Shown: positions 46,905 to 55,044 of the stretch, piece by piece | How the letters are laid out: every line of letters starts with the position of its first letter | Position numbering within the stretch: the stretch's first letter is position 1 | Source: Pseudomonas cremoricolorata DSM 17059 = NBRC 16634 | Lineage (GTDB): Bacteria; Pseudomonadota; Gammaproteobacteria; Pseudomonadales; Pseudomonadaceae | Direction of reading: 5' to 3' | Assembly (NCBI RefSeq): GCF_000425745.1 | Contig: NZ_AUEA01000009.1 | Location: 124,001 to 188,000, forward strand | Length of the DNA: 64,000 nt | The notes under the pieces: model-generated | What the model was told of the DNA's origin: nothing | The model's input: only the letters and a program-made list of their open reading frames with translations | Database searches by the model: none | Position numbers and translations under genes: made by a program

Positions 46905-47774
46905 ATGACCTCGCACGCACTGCCTTATTGTCTCGGTTGTCCATCCTGGGCCGACAACGCCTGGCGCGACTATTTCTATCCTGAAGACGCCCGCGGCAAC
47001 GATTACCTCGCGCTGTATGCCCAGGTGTTCAACGCCGTCGAAGGCAACACCACCTTTTACGCGCGCCCTGCGGCCGACACCCTGGCCCGTTGGGCGCAGG
47101 TGATGCCTGAGCACTTTCGCTTCACGGCCAAGTTTCCCCGTGACATCAGCCACAGCGATGATCTGCGCGCGCAACTCGATGCAGCGCAGGCGTTCATCCG
47201 GCTGATGGCGCCGCTGGGCAAGCGCGTCTCGCCTTTCTGGTTGCAACTGCCGGCAAGCTTCGGTCCGCCGCGCCTGGGGGAGTTGGCCTGGTTACTGGCT
47301 GAATTGGCGGTGCCGGTGGCGGTGGAGGTGCGTCATCGGGCGTTCTTCGCTCGGGGTGAGCACGAGCGCCAGCTCAATCGGCTGCTGCACGGCATGGGCG
47401 TGGAACGCATCTGCCTCGACCCGCGTGCGCTGTTCAGCTGCACCTCGCGTGACCCGGCGGTGCTCCACGCGCAAAGCAAGAAGCCCAACGTGCCGGTGCG
47501 TCCGGCAGCCTTCACCGAGCATCCGCAGGTGCGTTTCATCGGCCATCCGCAGTTGGCGGGGAATGAGCCGTTCCTCGGTCCCTGGGTGGAAAAAGTCGCC
47601 ACCTGGATCGAGGCGGGCAAGCATCCCTACGTGTTTCTGCATACCGCTGACAATCACCTGGCGGCAGCGCTGGCGCAGCGTTTCCATCAGCGTCTGAGCG
47701 AGCGGCTGCCGGGCCTGGCGCCGTTGGCACAACTGGCACGCGGCCCAGAAGTCGAACAGCTCGGGCTTCTCTGA
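46905..47774 (+). CDS. DUF72 domain-containing protein (YecE-like)
   Basis: A 289-residue TIM-barrel-like DUF72 protein. Family features are GCPSWADNAWRDYFYP near the N-terminus, VFNAVEGNTTFYARPAADTLARW, FTAKFPRDISH and a C-terminal YVFLHTADNHLAAALAQRF. The function is unknown; related proteins are sometimes linked to nucleotide or sugar metabolism without proof. It follows the small hypothetical by 3 bases. Confidence 0.85.
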   Translation: MTSHALPYCLGCPSWADNAWRDYFYPEDARGNDYLALYAQVFNAVEGNTTFYARPAADTLARWAQVMPEHFRFTAKFPRDISHSDDLRAQLDAAQAFIRLMAPLGKRVSPFWLQLPASFGPPRLGELAWLLAELAVPVAVEVRHRAFFARGEHERQLNRLLHGMGVERICLDPRALFSCTSRDPAVLHAQSKKPNVPVRPAAFTEHPQVRFIGHPQLAGNEPFLGPWVEKVATWIEAGKHPYVFLHTADNHLAAALAQRFHQRLSERLPGLAPLAQLARGPEVEQLGLL

Positions 47775-47843
47775 TACCTTCGCGGGTCTGCGCTCGAGCG
47801 ATTCCACCGGGCGCATTTCTTCTTCCGACCCGAGGTGCTGATC

Positions 47844-48674
47844 ATGGATGTGCAAACCCTGCGCGGCGAAGCCTTCAAAGCCCTGCACGAACGCGATGGT
47901 GCCTTCGTCGTGGCCAATGCCTGGGATGCCGGCTCGGCGCGGCTGCTGGCCAGTCTCGGTTTCGAAGCCCTGGCCACCACCAGCGCGGGCCTGGCCTTCA
48001 GCCTCGCCCGCCCAGATGCCGAAGGGGCATTGAGCCTCGAGCACATCCTCGATAACGCCGCGAGCATCGTCGAGGCCACTGCGCTCCCGGTGACTGCCGA
48101 CCTTGAGAACGGCTTTGGCGATTCGCCGCAAGACTGCGCCGAGAGTATTCGCCGCGCCGCCGAGGTCGGTCTGGTGGGCGGCTCCATCGAGGATGCGAGC
48201 GGATGCAGCGACGCGCCGATCTACGACTTCCAGCTATCGGTCGAGCGCGTGCAGGCCGCCGTGCACGCCGCCCGTGCGCTGGCATTCCCCTTCACCCTGT
48301 GCGCCCGTGCCGAGAACCTGCTGCACGGGCGAATCGATCTGGCCGACACCATCAAGCGCCTGCAGGCCTATGCCGAAGCCGGCGCCGACGTGCTCTACGC
48401 ACCGGGCCTGCGCACTGCCGAGGAGATTCGCAGCGTGGTGCAGGCGCTGGCGCCCAGGCCGGTCAACGTGCTGATGGGCATGCCCGGCGTGACGCTTAGC
48501 GTGCAGCAGTTGCAGGACCTTGGCGTGCGCCGCATCAGCGTCGGCTCGTCGCTGGCCCGCACGGCCCTTGGCGCCCTGCAGCGGGCCGCGTTGGAAATCC
48601 ACGAGCGCGGCACGTTCAGCTACGCCGAGCAGGGCATGCCGTTCGCTGAACTCAACGATTTGTTCAGGCGCTGA
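47844..48674 (+). CDS. isocitrate lyase/PEP mutase family protein
   Basis: A 276-residue member of the PEP mutase/isocitrate lyase superfamily. It shows VVANAWDAGSARLLASLGFEAL, the metal-binding TADLENGFGD, GGSIEDASG and the CARAENLLHG segment. It lacks the KKCGH catalytic motif of isocitrate lyases, so a carboxyphosphonoenolpyruvate or oxaloacetate-type activity is possible but unproven. The ATG at 47844 has AGGTG eight bases upstream. It lies 5 bases before the extensin-like gene. Confidence 0.82.
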   Translation: MDVQTLRGEAFKALHERDGAFVVANAWDAGSARLLASLGFEALATTSAGLAFSLARPDAEGALSLEHILDNAASIVEATALPVTADLENGFGDSPQDCAESIRRAAEVGLVGGSIEDASGCSDAPIYDFQLSVERVQAAVHAARALAFPFTLCARAENLLHGRIDLADTIKRLQAYAEAGADVLYAPGLRTAEEIRSVVQALAPRPVNVLMGMPGVTLSVQQLQDLGVRRISVGSSLARTALGALQRAALEIHERGTFSYAEQGMPFAELNDLFRR

Positions 48675-48679
48675 GGCCG

Positions 48680-49369
48680 GTGCGCGGCCTAGTGCTGTTT
48701 TGCCTGTTCGTGCTGCTCGGCGCGGGGGCGCTGTGGTCCAGCGGCTGGCGTCCGCCAGCGCAGTGGAATCCCTGGGCGCCGCTGGATGTGCGGCAGCCGC
48801 CGAACCTGCTGACGCCCTATAAACTCTCGCGCCTGCGCGACGACCCGCAGTTGTGCAGCCAGGCCCTGGCCACCTCCGGCTTGCGCTACCGTGCCCAGGC
48901 CGACAGCCCGGCCAGTGCCAACTGTCCGCTGAGCAACGTCTGGCGGATCGAAGGCGGCCAGGCGCGGCTGAGCAGCAGCTTCATTGCCAGCTGCCCGCTG
49001 GCGGTGGCCTACGCGGCGTTCGAATTGCACGGGCTGCAGCCGGTCGCTCAGCAGTACCTTGGCCAGCCGGTGGCCCAGGTCGACCACCTTGGCAGCTTTG
49101 CCTGCCGCAATGTCTACCACCGCAAGCAGGGACGGCTCAGCCAGCACGCCAGCGCCAATGCCCTGGACATCAGCGGCTTTCGCCTGCAAAACGGCGAGCG
49201 CATCCTGCTCGCTCGCGACTGGCAGGGTGACGGGCCCAAGGCGCAGTTCCTGCGGGCGGTGCAGCAGGCAGCCTGCACGCATTTCAGCACGGTGCTCGGA
49301 CCTGACTACAACGCCGCCCACGCCAATCACTTCCACCTCGATATGGGCCTGTGGCAGGTCTGTCGGTGA
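48680..49369 (+). CDS. extensin-like family protein (putative periplasmic metallopeptidase fold)
   Basis: A 229-residue exported protein with an N-terminal membrane anchor (3-20) and an extensin-like C-terminal domain. The signature QHASANALDISGF and the end AHANHFHLDMG give an HxxxxxxD plus HxH zinc-site pattern like LAS/D,D-peptidases. Cysteines in NCPLSN, SCPLAVAY, FACRNVY, ACTHF and VCR suggest disulfides. It may act on peptidoglycan, by fold only. It starts with GTG at 48680 after CTGAGGCCG. Confidence 0.78.
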   Translation: MRGLVLFCLFVLLGAGALWSSGWRPPAQWNPWAPLDVRQPPNLLTPYKLSRLRDDPQLCSQALATSGLRYRAQADSPASANCPLSNVWRIEGGQARLSSSFIASCPLAVAYAAFELHGLQPVAQQYLGQPVAQVDHLGSFACRNVYHRKQGRLSQHASANALDISGFRLQNGERILLARDWQGDGPKAQFLRAVQQAACTHFSTVLGPDYNAAHANHFHLDMGLWQVCR

Positions 49370-49385
49370 GTTTTCAGCGCGCTGA

Positions 49386-50009
49386 TCAGGCGTAGGCGCG
49401 CAGGTTGTTCAGCACTACCGGGCGCGCCCAGTGCAGGTCGAACTCAAGATCATGCTGCTGCGCGGCCACTGCGGCCTCGCTGAAGGGCTCAGGCGCATCT
49501 TCGAGCAAGTCCAGCTCGAACTCGGCGATGGGCAAGTGCAGCGGGCGCGGGCTGGGCGCAGCGCCAGGCGCAGCGGGCTCGTGGCCCTGACCGATCACCA
49601 GCGGTCGCAGCCAGCTGCTGTCGAGGTCGAGCTGGCGCTGCTGTTCGATCAGTTCGGCGCTGCTGAACGGCTCGGCTGCAGGCGGCAGCAAGGCGGCGTC
49701 CAGTTCGGCTTTAGGCAGGAACAGCGGCTCGGGCGGCTCGACCCGGCGTTCTGCAACCGCGCAGGCGCGTTGTGTGTCGATCAGCTCCAGGGCGCGGGCG
49801 CCGCCGCACGGCTCGCCGCTGAGTGGGTCGAGCCGGGTCAACGAGTCGCTGAAGGCATCCACCGGCAGCTGTTGCTGATCGTCCAGTGCACGGCTGAAGA
49901 AGTCCTGCCACAGCTGACTGACGCCGCTAAGCGCCTGTGTGTTCTGCCGGGCATAGTTGCCGACAGAAGACAGGTAGGTCAGGCCGATGGCAGGTGAGGT
50001 GTCGGTCAT
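49386..50009 (-). CDS. hypothetical acidic protein with 45-residue internal repeat
   Basis: A 207-residue protein of unknown function. Residues 95-139 and 156-200 are clearly related, with PLxLPxAE, EPFS and QQxxLxxDxxWxRPxVx in register and the same length. There is also a Pro/Ala linker (about 145-155). It has many acidic residues and no signal peptide or membrane segment. The start MTDTSPAIG is chosen; the 10 residues upstream in frame would precede the ribosome-binding region. It is convergent with the extensin-like gene and divergent from rsmJ. Confidence 0.65.
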   Translation of the reverse strand: MTDTSPAIGLTYLSSVGNYARQNTQALSGVSQLWQDFFSRALDDQQQLPVDAFSDSLTRLDPLSGEPCGGARALELIDTQRACAVAERRVEPPEPLFLPKAELDAALLPPAAEPFSSAELIEQQRQLDLDSSWLRPLVIGQGHEPAAPGAAPSPRPLHLPIAEFELDLLEDAPEPFSEAAVAAQQHDLEFDLHWARPVVLNNLRAYA

Positions 50010-50103
50010 GGCGGTCGCGAAGCAGGCGCTCTGGCACAATAGCGGATACTGGGTGTATCGGCGGTGGCCGGGGTTTCATTAAATTTTTTGGGTGCGTGAG
50101 CAG

Positions 50104-50886
50104 ATGGTCGAGCAACAGCAACAGGTGGGCATCCGGGTCGAAGCCCTGTCAGCGCCGTTCCAGGCGCAGGCGCAGCAATGGGCCGAGCGCCTGGGTTTGC
50201 CGCTGGTCGACGAGCAGGCCGAGTTCGCCGTGCAGTTGGGTGGCGATGGCTTGCAGATCCAGCAGTTGGGGCCGCAGGCGCCAGGACCGGTACGGGTCGA
50301 TTTCGTCGAAGGCCAGGCGGCGCATCGGCGCTTGTTCGGCGGTGGCAGTGGGCAGATGATCGCCAAGGCCGTGGGCATCGCCCAAGGCATTCGCCCGCAG
50401 GTGCTCGATGCCACTGCCGGGCTGGGCAAGGATGCCTTCGTGCTGGCCAGCCTGGGCTGTCAGGTGACGCTGATCGAGCGCCAGCCGCTGATTGCCGCGC
50501 TGCTCGAAGATGGCCTGGGTCGCGGGCGTCTGGATGCCGAGGTGGCACCGATCGTCGAGCGCATGCGCCTGCTCACCGGCAATGCCATCGAGCACCTGCG
50601 CAGCTGGCAGGGCGAGCCGCCCCAGGTGATCTACCTCGATCCGATGTTCCCGCACCGCGACAAGAGCGCCCTGGTGAAAAAGGAAATGCGCGTGTTCCGC
50701 CCGCTGGTGGGCGATGACCTCGACGCACCGGCGCTGCTGGCCGCGGCGTTGCAACTGGCCAGCCACCGGGTGGTGGTCAAGCGCCCGCGCAAGGCGCCGG
50801 TGATCGACGGCGCCAAGCCCAGCCACAGCATCGACGGCAAATCGAGCCGCTACGACATCTACCCCAAGAAGACTCTCAAAGCCTGA
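50104..50886 (+). CDS. rsmJ: 16S rRNA (guanine1516-N2)-methyltransferase RsmJ
   Basis: A 260-residue SAM-dependent methyltransferase that modifies G1516 in 16S rRNA. It has LGGGSGQ-like [14 protein letters not shown], the SAM motif [18 protein letters not shown], and the catalytic [19 protein letters not shown]. The end [19 protein letters not shown] is typical. A GTG at 50092 is an alternative start; I prefer the ATG at 50104 as it gives the usual N-terminus. It is convergent with cmoB. Confidence 0.92.
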   Translation: MVEQQQQVGIRVEALSAPFQAQAQQWAERLGLPLVDEQAEFAVQLGGDGLQIQQLGPQAPGPVRVDFVEGQAAHRRLFGGGSGQMIAKAVGIAQGIRPQVLDATAGLGKDAFVLASLGCQVTLIERQPLIAALLEDGLGRGRLDAEVAPIVERMRLLTGNAIEHLRSWQGEPPQVIYLDPMFPHRDKSALVKKEMRVFRPLVGDDLDAPALLAAALQLASHRVVVKRPRKAPVIDGAKPSHSIDGKSSRYDIYPKKTLKA

Positions 50887-50907
50887 CGCCGCCAGCGGCC
50901 AGGGCCC

Positions 50908-51864
50908 TCACTTGCGCGCCAGCAGCGTCGCCCGGCGCGGCGCCGGCAGGCCCTCGACGGTGCGCGAGTGGTCATTCGGGTCGAGGAAGTCGGCCAGCGA
51001 CTGGTAGCGCATCCAGTCGGTGCTGCGCTGTTCTTCGACGCTGGTGACACTGACATCCACACAGCGCACCTCGCTGAAACCTGCGCGGCGCAGCCAGCGT
51101 TCCAGCGCCGGTACCGAGGGCAGGTACCAGACGTTGCGCATTTGCGCGTAGCGGTCTTCCGGCACCAGCACCTGCTGCTCGTCACCTTCGACCACCAAGG
51201 TTTCCAGCACCAGTTCACCGCCCTTGACCAGGCAGTCCTTGAGCGCCAGCAGGTGCTCGATGGGTGAACGCCGGTGGTAGAACACACCCATGGAAAACAC
51301 GGTGTCGAAGCCTTCTAACTGGGCGGGCAGCTCTTCCAGGGCGAAGGGCAGGTGCCAGGCGGGCAGGGCAGGCAGATAGCGCTGCACGGCCTGGAACTGG
51401 CAGAAGAACAGCCAGTTGGGATCGACGCCAACCACCATGTCGGCACCGGCACCGATCATGCGCCACTGGTAGTAGCCGTTGCCGCAGCCGACATCGAGCA
51501 CGCGCTTGCCGCGCAGATCCAGATGCGGGGCGATGCGTTGCCATTTCCAGTCCGAGCGCCACTCGGTGTCGACGTGCACGCCGAACAGGTCGAAAGGGCC
51601 CTTGCGCCACGGCGACAGGCCCATCAGTGCGCTGCGCATCTGCGCGCGGGTGGTGTCGTCGCAAGGGCAATCCAGGCGCAGACCATTGCGCAGGTCAACG
51701 TCGCTGGGCTGGATATCCGGCAGCGCGGCAAGCGCATCGCGCCAGCGCGCCAGGTCGCCGTGGCCTTTTTCCAGCTTGAGGTTCAGTTGCGCTTGCAAGC
51801 CAGCTGACCAGGACGCCAGCGGGGTGCCAGCCAGACGCTGGACCAGGGGAGTGAGATCGATCAT
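50908..51864 (-). CDS. cmoB: tRNA U34 carboxymethyltransferase CmoB
   Basis: A 318-residue CmoB that transfers the carboxymethyl group of carboxy-SAM to 5-hydroxyuridine 34, making cmo5U. It shows [25 protein letters not shown], the SAM-binding [15 protein letters not shown] and [14 protein letters not shown]. It overlaps cmoA by 4 bases, the expected co-translation with the enzyme that supplies its cofactor. Confidence 0.96.
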   Translation of the reverse strand: MIDLTPLVQRLAGTPLASWSAGLQAQLNLKLEKGHGDLARWRDALAALPDIQPSDVDLRNGLRLDCPCDDTTRAQMRSALMGLSPWRKGPFDLFGVHVDTEWRSDWKWQRIAPHLDLRGKRVLDVGCGNGYYQWRMIGAGADMVVGVDPNWLFFCQFQAVQRYLPALPAWHLPFALEELPAQLEGFDTVFSMGVFYHRRSPIEHLLALKDCLVKGGELVLETLVVEGDEQQVLVPEDRYAQMRNVWYLPSVPALERWLRRAGFSEVRCVDVSVTSVEEQRSTDWMRYQSLADFLDPNDHSRTVEGLPAPRRATLLARK

Positions 51865-52604
51865 GGCAGGGCTATCAACGACGCGAAGTTAAGGCATTGG
51901 AACCAGGGCACCACCTTGCTGAAACCAGCGGCGTGCAGGCGTTCGGTATGGGTCTGCAAGGTATCGGGTTTCATCACGTTTTCAATGGCGCTACGTTTCT
52001 GGGCGATTTCCAGTTCGCTGTAGCCATTGGCGCGTTTGAAGTCCAGGTGCAGGTCATTGAGCAGTTGCTGGGTCTGCGCATCGGCCATCAGCAGCTTTTC
52101 CGAAAGAATCAGCGCACCGCCGGGCAACAGCGTCTGGTGGATGCGCGTGAGCAGCTCCAGGCGCTGCTGTGGAGCGATGAACTGCAGGGTGAAGTTCATC
52201 GCCACCAGCGAGGCGGGTTGGAAAGCCAGGGTGAGGATGTCGGCTTCCACCACCTCGACCGGCAGCAGTTCCTGGAACATCGAGTCCTGCGCGGTGAGGT
52301 ACTGGCGGCAACGCTCGACCATCGCCGCCGAGTTGTCCACCGCTACCACCCGGCAGCCTTCGCTGCGCACGTGCCGGCGCAGCGCCTGGCTGACAGCGCC
52401 CAGGGAGGCGCCTAGGTCGTACAGTGTGCTGTCTGGCTGGGCAAAGCGGGCAGCGAGCACCCCGAGGTTCTCGACGATGGTCGGGTAACCGGGCACCGAG
52501 CGCTTGATCATGTCTGGAAACACCTGCACCACATCTTCGTTGAAGACGAAGTCGGGCACCTGCTCCAGCGGCTGGGCGAATAGGCGGTCGGGGGTTTTGC
52601 TCAC
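51861..52604 (-). CDS. cmoA: carboxy-SAM synthase CmoA
   Basis: A 247-residue CmoA that makes carboxy-S-adenosylmethionine from SAM and prephenate for CmoB. It has [20 protein letters not shown], the SAM motif [15 protein letters not shown] and MNFTLQFI. It starts with GTG at 52604 (VSKTPDRLF); earlier in-frame codons give a non-family, Arg-rich tail. It is divergent from the xaxA-like gene, which begins 205 bases away. Confidence 0.95.
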   Translation of the reverse strand: MSKTPDRLFAQPLEQVPDFVFNEDVVQVFPDMIKRSVPGYPTIVENLGVLAARFAQPDSTLYDLGASLGAVSQALRRHVRSEGCRVVAVDNSAAMVERCRQYLTAQDSMFQELLPVEVVEADILTLAFQPASLVAMNFTLQFIAPQQRLELLTRIHQTLLPGGALILSEKLLMADAQTQQLLNDLHLDFKRANGYSELEIAQKRSAIENVMKPDTLQTHTERLHAAGFSKVVPWFQCLNFASLIALP

Positions 52605-52809
52605 GGAACTTCCACTGCGCTGACGATGAAGGGCACGCATTCTAGCCAAACTGGGCAGTACCTGCATGACTCTGCCTCGATCGCGATCAGGCGCGGTGTC
52701 TGCCTCGGGGACTCATTGCAGTCGAGGAAGGTCTGCCCGCTGCTGCCAGACAGTCAGGTTCCTTAGCTTCGGGGCCAGGGCCATTGGGGCCTGACTCAGG
52801 AGTACAGTC

Positions 52810-53970
52810 GTGAATGTCCAATCTGACGATTATTTAGCGCTACAAGGAGAGGCCGCCCAGTTACCGGGCGAGTTCGTCCGTACATTGGCCGAACGAGACG
52901 GCCCGAACGAAGGCGGCTTGACCTTCGGTCGTGAAGACATCATCACCATCAACCGGTATGCCAATTACGTGTTTTCGCTGCCGTCCACGCCTGCCGAACT
53001 GGGCAGATGGCTGGGGCCGCAAGCCACCGATGAGCCGGAGCTGACGGTAGATGGGATGACGGTTCTGTTCGATGCCCTACGCAACCATGCGGGGTCATGG
53101 CAGCCCTTGTCAGACAACAGCAAGCGCTTGGCTGCGGATCTGGGCACCAGCGCCCGATCGCTGCTCACCTACGGCAAGCGCATCATCATCGAGTGCGAAA
53201 AAGTGCTCGATCAGAAGGTGCCTCCCGAGCACTGGCAACAGGTCACGCTGCCGGTTGCGATTGCGCTGGACGACCACGAGAAACGGCAAATCAAGCGGCT
53301 GGATACCGTGCTGCGCATTGTCCAGGCAGAAGTGCGCAAGTACGCCAACAAGGTCAAGGAGGTCGGTGCTCAAGCCGAGATCTTCCGCGACACGGCGCGG
53401 TACACACTCATTCCTGCCGTCCACGACAAGCGCCGCGCGATCGAGCGCAAGCGCGGTGACGGCCTGATCGAGGACCTGCGCAGGCAACTCAAGGAACTCG
53501 ATGAGCAAATCAGCAAGCTCAACAGTGAGTACGACAACTACGTCAAAGCCTCCCTGGCGGGGCTTTCCGCAGGTCTGATCGGTTTGGCCATCACTGGCGG
53601 TATCTATGGCGCCAAGGCGGAGTCGGTGCGCAAGCGCCGCAATCAGCTGAACAAGGAGCGCTTCAGGACGTGCAAGACATTGCAGGCCCGCGTACGGCTC
53701 GAGGGGCGTATGGCCGAGCTCGGCAGCTTCGTCGATGACCTGAACGCGCGGCTCAAGGAGGTGGTGATCAGCGCAGACTCGCTGCACAGCGTGTGGCAGA
53801 GAGTCGAGGCCTATATCACCCAGTCCATGGAAGTGCTGCAGGAAATCGAAGACTCCCAGGAACTGTTCATCTTCGTCATTCACTTCGAAACCTTCCTCGA
53901 GCAATGGCAAGGCATCGAAGCGCAGTCCGTTCAGCTCACCCGAATTTTTTCTCAGGCCTCTGCCGCTTGA
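52810..53970 (+). CDS. alpha-xenorhabdolysin family binary toxin subunit A (XaxA/YaxA-like)
   Basis: A 386-residue all-helical protein resembling XaxA/YaxA, the membrane-inserting partner of two-component alpha-pore-forming toxins. Family-like parts: TFGREDIITINRYANYVFSLP near residue 38, a long coiled coil (about 155-245), one hydrophobic stretch (248-267: ASLAGLSAGLIGLAITGG) flanked by charged helices, and a second coiled coil (270-350). There is no signal peptide. It starts with GTG at 52810, with AGGAG seven bases upstream. The next gene, 18 bases on, encodes the B subunit. Spot-counted GC is about 57%, below neighbours. Confidence 0.83.
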   Translation: MNVQSDDYLALQGEAAQLPGEFVRTLAERDGPNEGGLTFGREDIITINRYANYVFSLPSTPAELGRWLGPQATDEPELTVDGMTVLFDALRNHAGSWQPLSDNSKRLAADLGTSARSLLTYGKRIIIECEKVLDQKVPPEHWQQVTLPVAIALDDHEKRQIKRLDTVLRIVQAEVRKYANKVKEVGAQAEIFRDTARYTLIPAVHDKRRAIERKRGDGLIEDLRRQLKELDEQISKLNSEYDNYVKASLAGLSAGLIGLAITGGIYGAKAESVRKRRNQLNKERFRTCKTLQARVRLEGRMAELGSFVDDLNARLKEVVISADSLHSVWQRVEAYITQSMEVLQEIEDSQELFIFVIHFETFLEQWQGIEAQSVQLTRIFSQASAA

Positions 53971-53988
53971 TCACAAGGTACGCACTCC

Positions 53989-54978
53989 ATGAAAGCCATT
54001 GTTTCCACAATCAATAGCTCTGCCTTCGACCTTGACCTGAAACCCATGAGAACCGCCCGCGCCTTGTTCATCACGGCCTGGCAGGAGGGCGACTTCAAGT
54101 TCCTGAGCTACCTTCAGGAAAACCTGCAGCGCCATGTAAGGCTGCTCGACCAGGCCCACCAGCAAGTCAGCTTCATCGCGCAAGGCAAGATCGCCAGTCT
54201 CTCGACCTCAGGGTTGAACAGGGTCATCGAACAATTGGAGCGCAAGCCCATCCCCAGTGCGTTCAGCTACGCGCGAAAGCGTCAGCGTGACGCGGTGAGC
54301 AGTCTTCAGAAGCAGATCGATTTGCTACGTGACGAGCGAAACGCGCTCGATACGCTGCCAGCCCTCAACAGTGCCCTGGAAAAACAGCGTTTGCTCGAAG
54401 AGAAAGATCGCGTGGAAAGCCTGCGCGCTGGCGCCACGGAGGATGTGGCGCGCTATAGCGCAGAGCTCGAACGAGTGGAAAAAGCCATCGCTGCCTTGGA
54501 GCAAAGCGGTTTGCAAACCCGGTTTGGTAATGTGGTGCCCTCGCTCGACGCCCTCAGCGCTCTGATGGTGCCGGGCGGGGAGTATGCCGCAGCAGCGAAA
54601 ATCGCCACGGACGCCCTGAAGGATCTGCAGACTTTGCTAGGTGATGTCCTCGTCGGCATGCAGTACGGCCAGCTGCACGAGCATGCCAAGGCGATGCGTC
54701 GACGGGCCCAGACCGAACAGGAACAGGTGCGTCGATTCGATCGGCGCAGCAATGAGCTGACCGGTCAACTCGACAAGATGGACACGCTGCACACACTGGA
54801 GCAGATGCGCGAACAATGGGGGGCGGGCGCCGAACACCTGCTCACCGGTTTGCAGCGCCTGAACCAGGACATCAGCCGCCTCGCCCTGGACGACGTCGAG
54901 GCGGTGAAGGCGTTGGCGGCAGCCTTCCGGCAACTGCTGGCAGTTCAGCAGCGTCTGGTCGCCGAACTGCAACTCTGA
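53989..54978 (+). CDS. alpha-xenorhabdolysin family binary toxin subunit B (XaxB/YaxB-like)
   Basis: A 329-residue helical protein resembling XaxB/YaxB, the subunit that forms the pore complex with subunit A. It is mostly long amphipathic helices (about 90-180 and 215-325), with a mildly hydrophobic linker around 183-205 (VVPSLDALSALMVPGGEYAAAA). The length fits the XaxB family (about 330-350). It follows subunit A by 18 bases, and a strong hairpin terminator lies right after, so the pair is a self-contained operon. There is no signal peptide and no nearby immunity or secretion gene. Spot-counted GC about 52%. Confidence 0.83.
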   Translation: MKAIVSTINSSAFDLDLKPMRTARALFITAWQEGDFKFLSYLQENLQRHVRLLDQAHQQVSFIAQGKIASLSTSGLNRVIEQLERKPIPSAFSYARKRQRDAVSSLQKQIDLLRDERNALDTLPALNSALEKQRLLEEKDRVESLRAGATEDVARYSAELERVEKAIAALEQSGLQTRFGNVVPSLDALSALMVPGGEYAAAAKIATDALKDLQTLLGDVLVGMQYGQLHEHAKAMRRRAQTEQEQVRRFDRRSNELTGQLDKMDTLHTLEQMREQWGAGAEHLLTGLQRLNQDISRLALDDVEAVKALAAAFRQLLAVQQRLVAELQL

Positions 54979-54986
54979 CAGGCAGT

Positions 54987-55023
54987 ACACACGGTCGCCC
55001 GGCGTTGCGGCGATCGTGTGTTT
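54987..55023 (+). terminator. terminator of the binary toxin operon
   Basis: A 13-base stem (one G-T pair) of ACACACGGTCGCC with GGCGATCGTGTGT around a nine-base loop, followed by TTTGCC, 8 bases past the subunit B stop. The T-run is short but the stem is strong. Confidence 0.65.
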
Positions 55024-55044
55024 GCCGGTTGCCTGATTGCGTCC

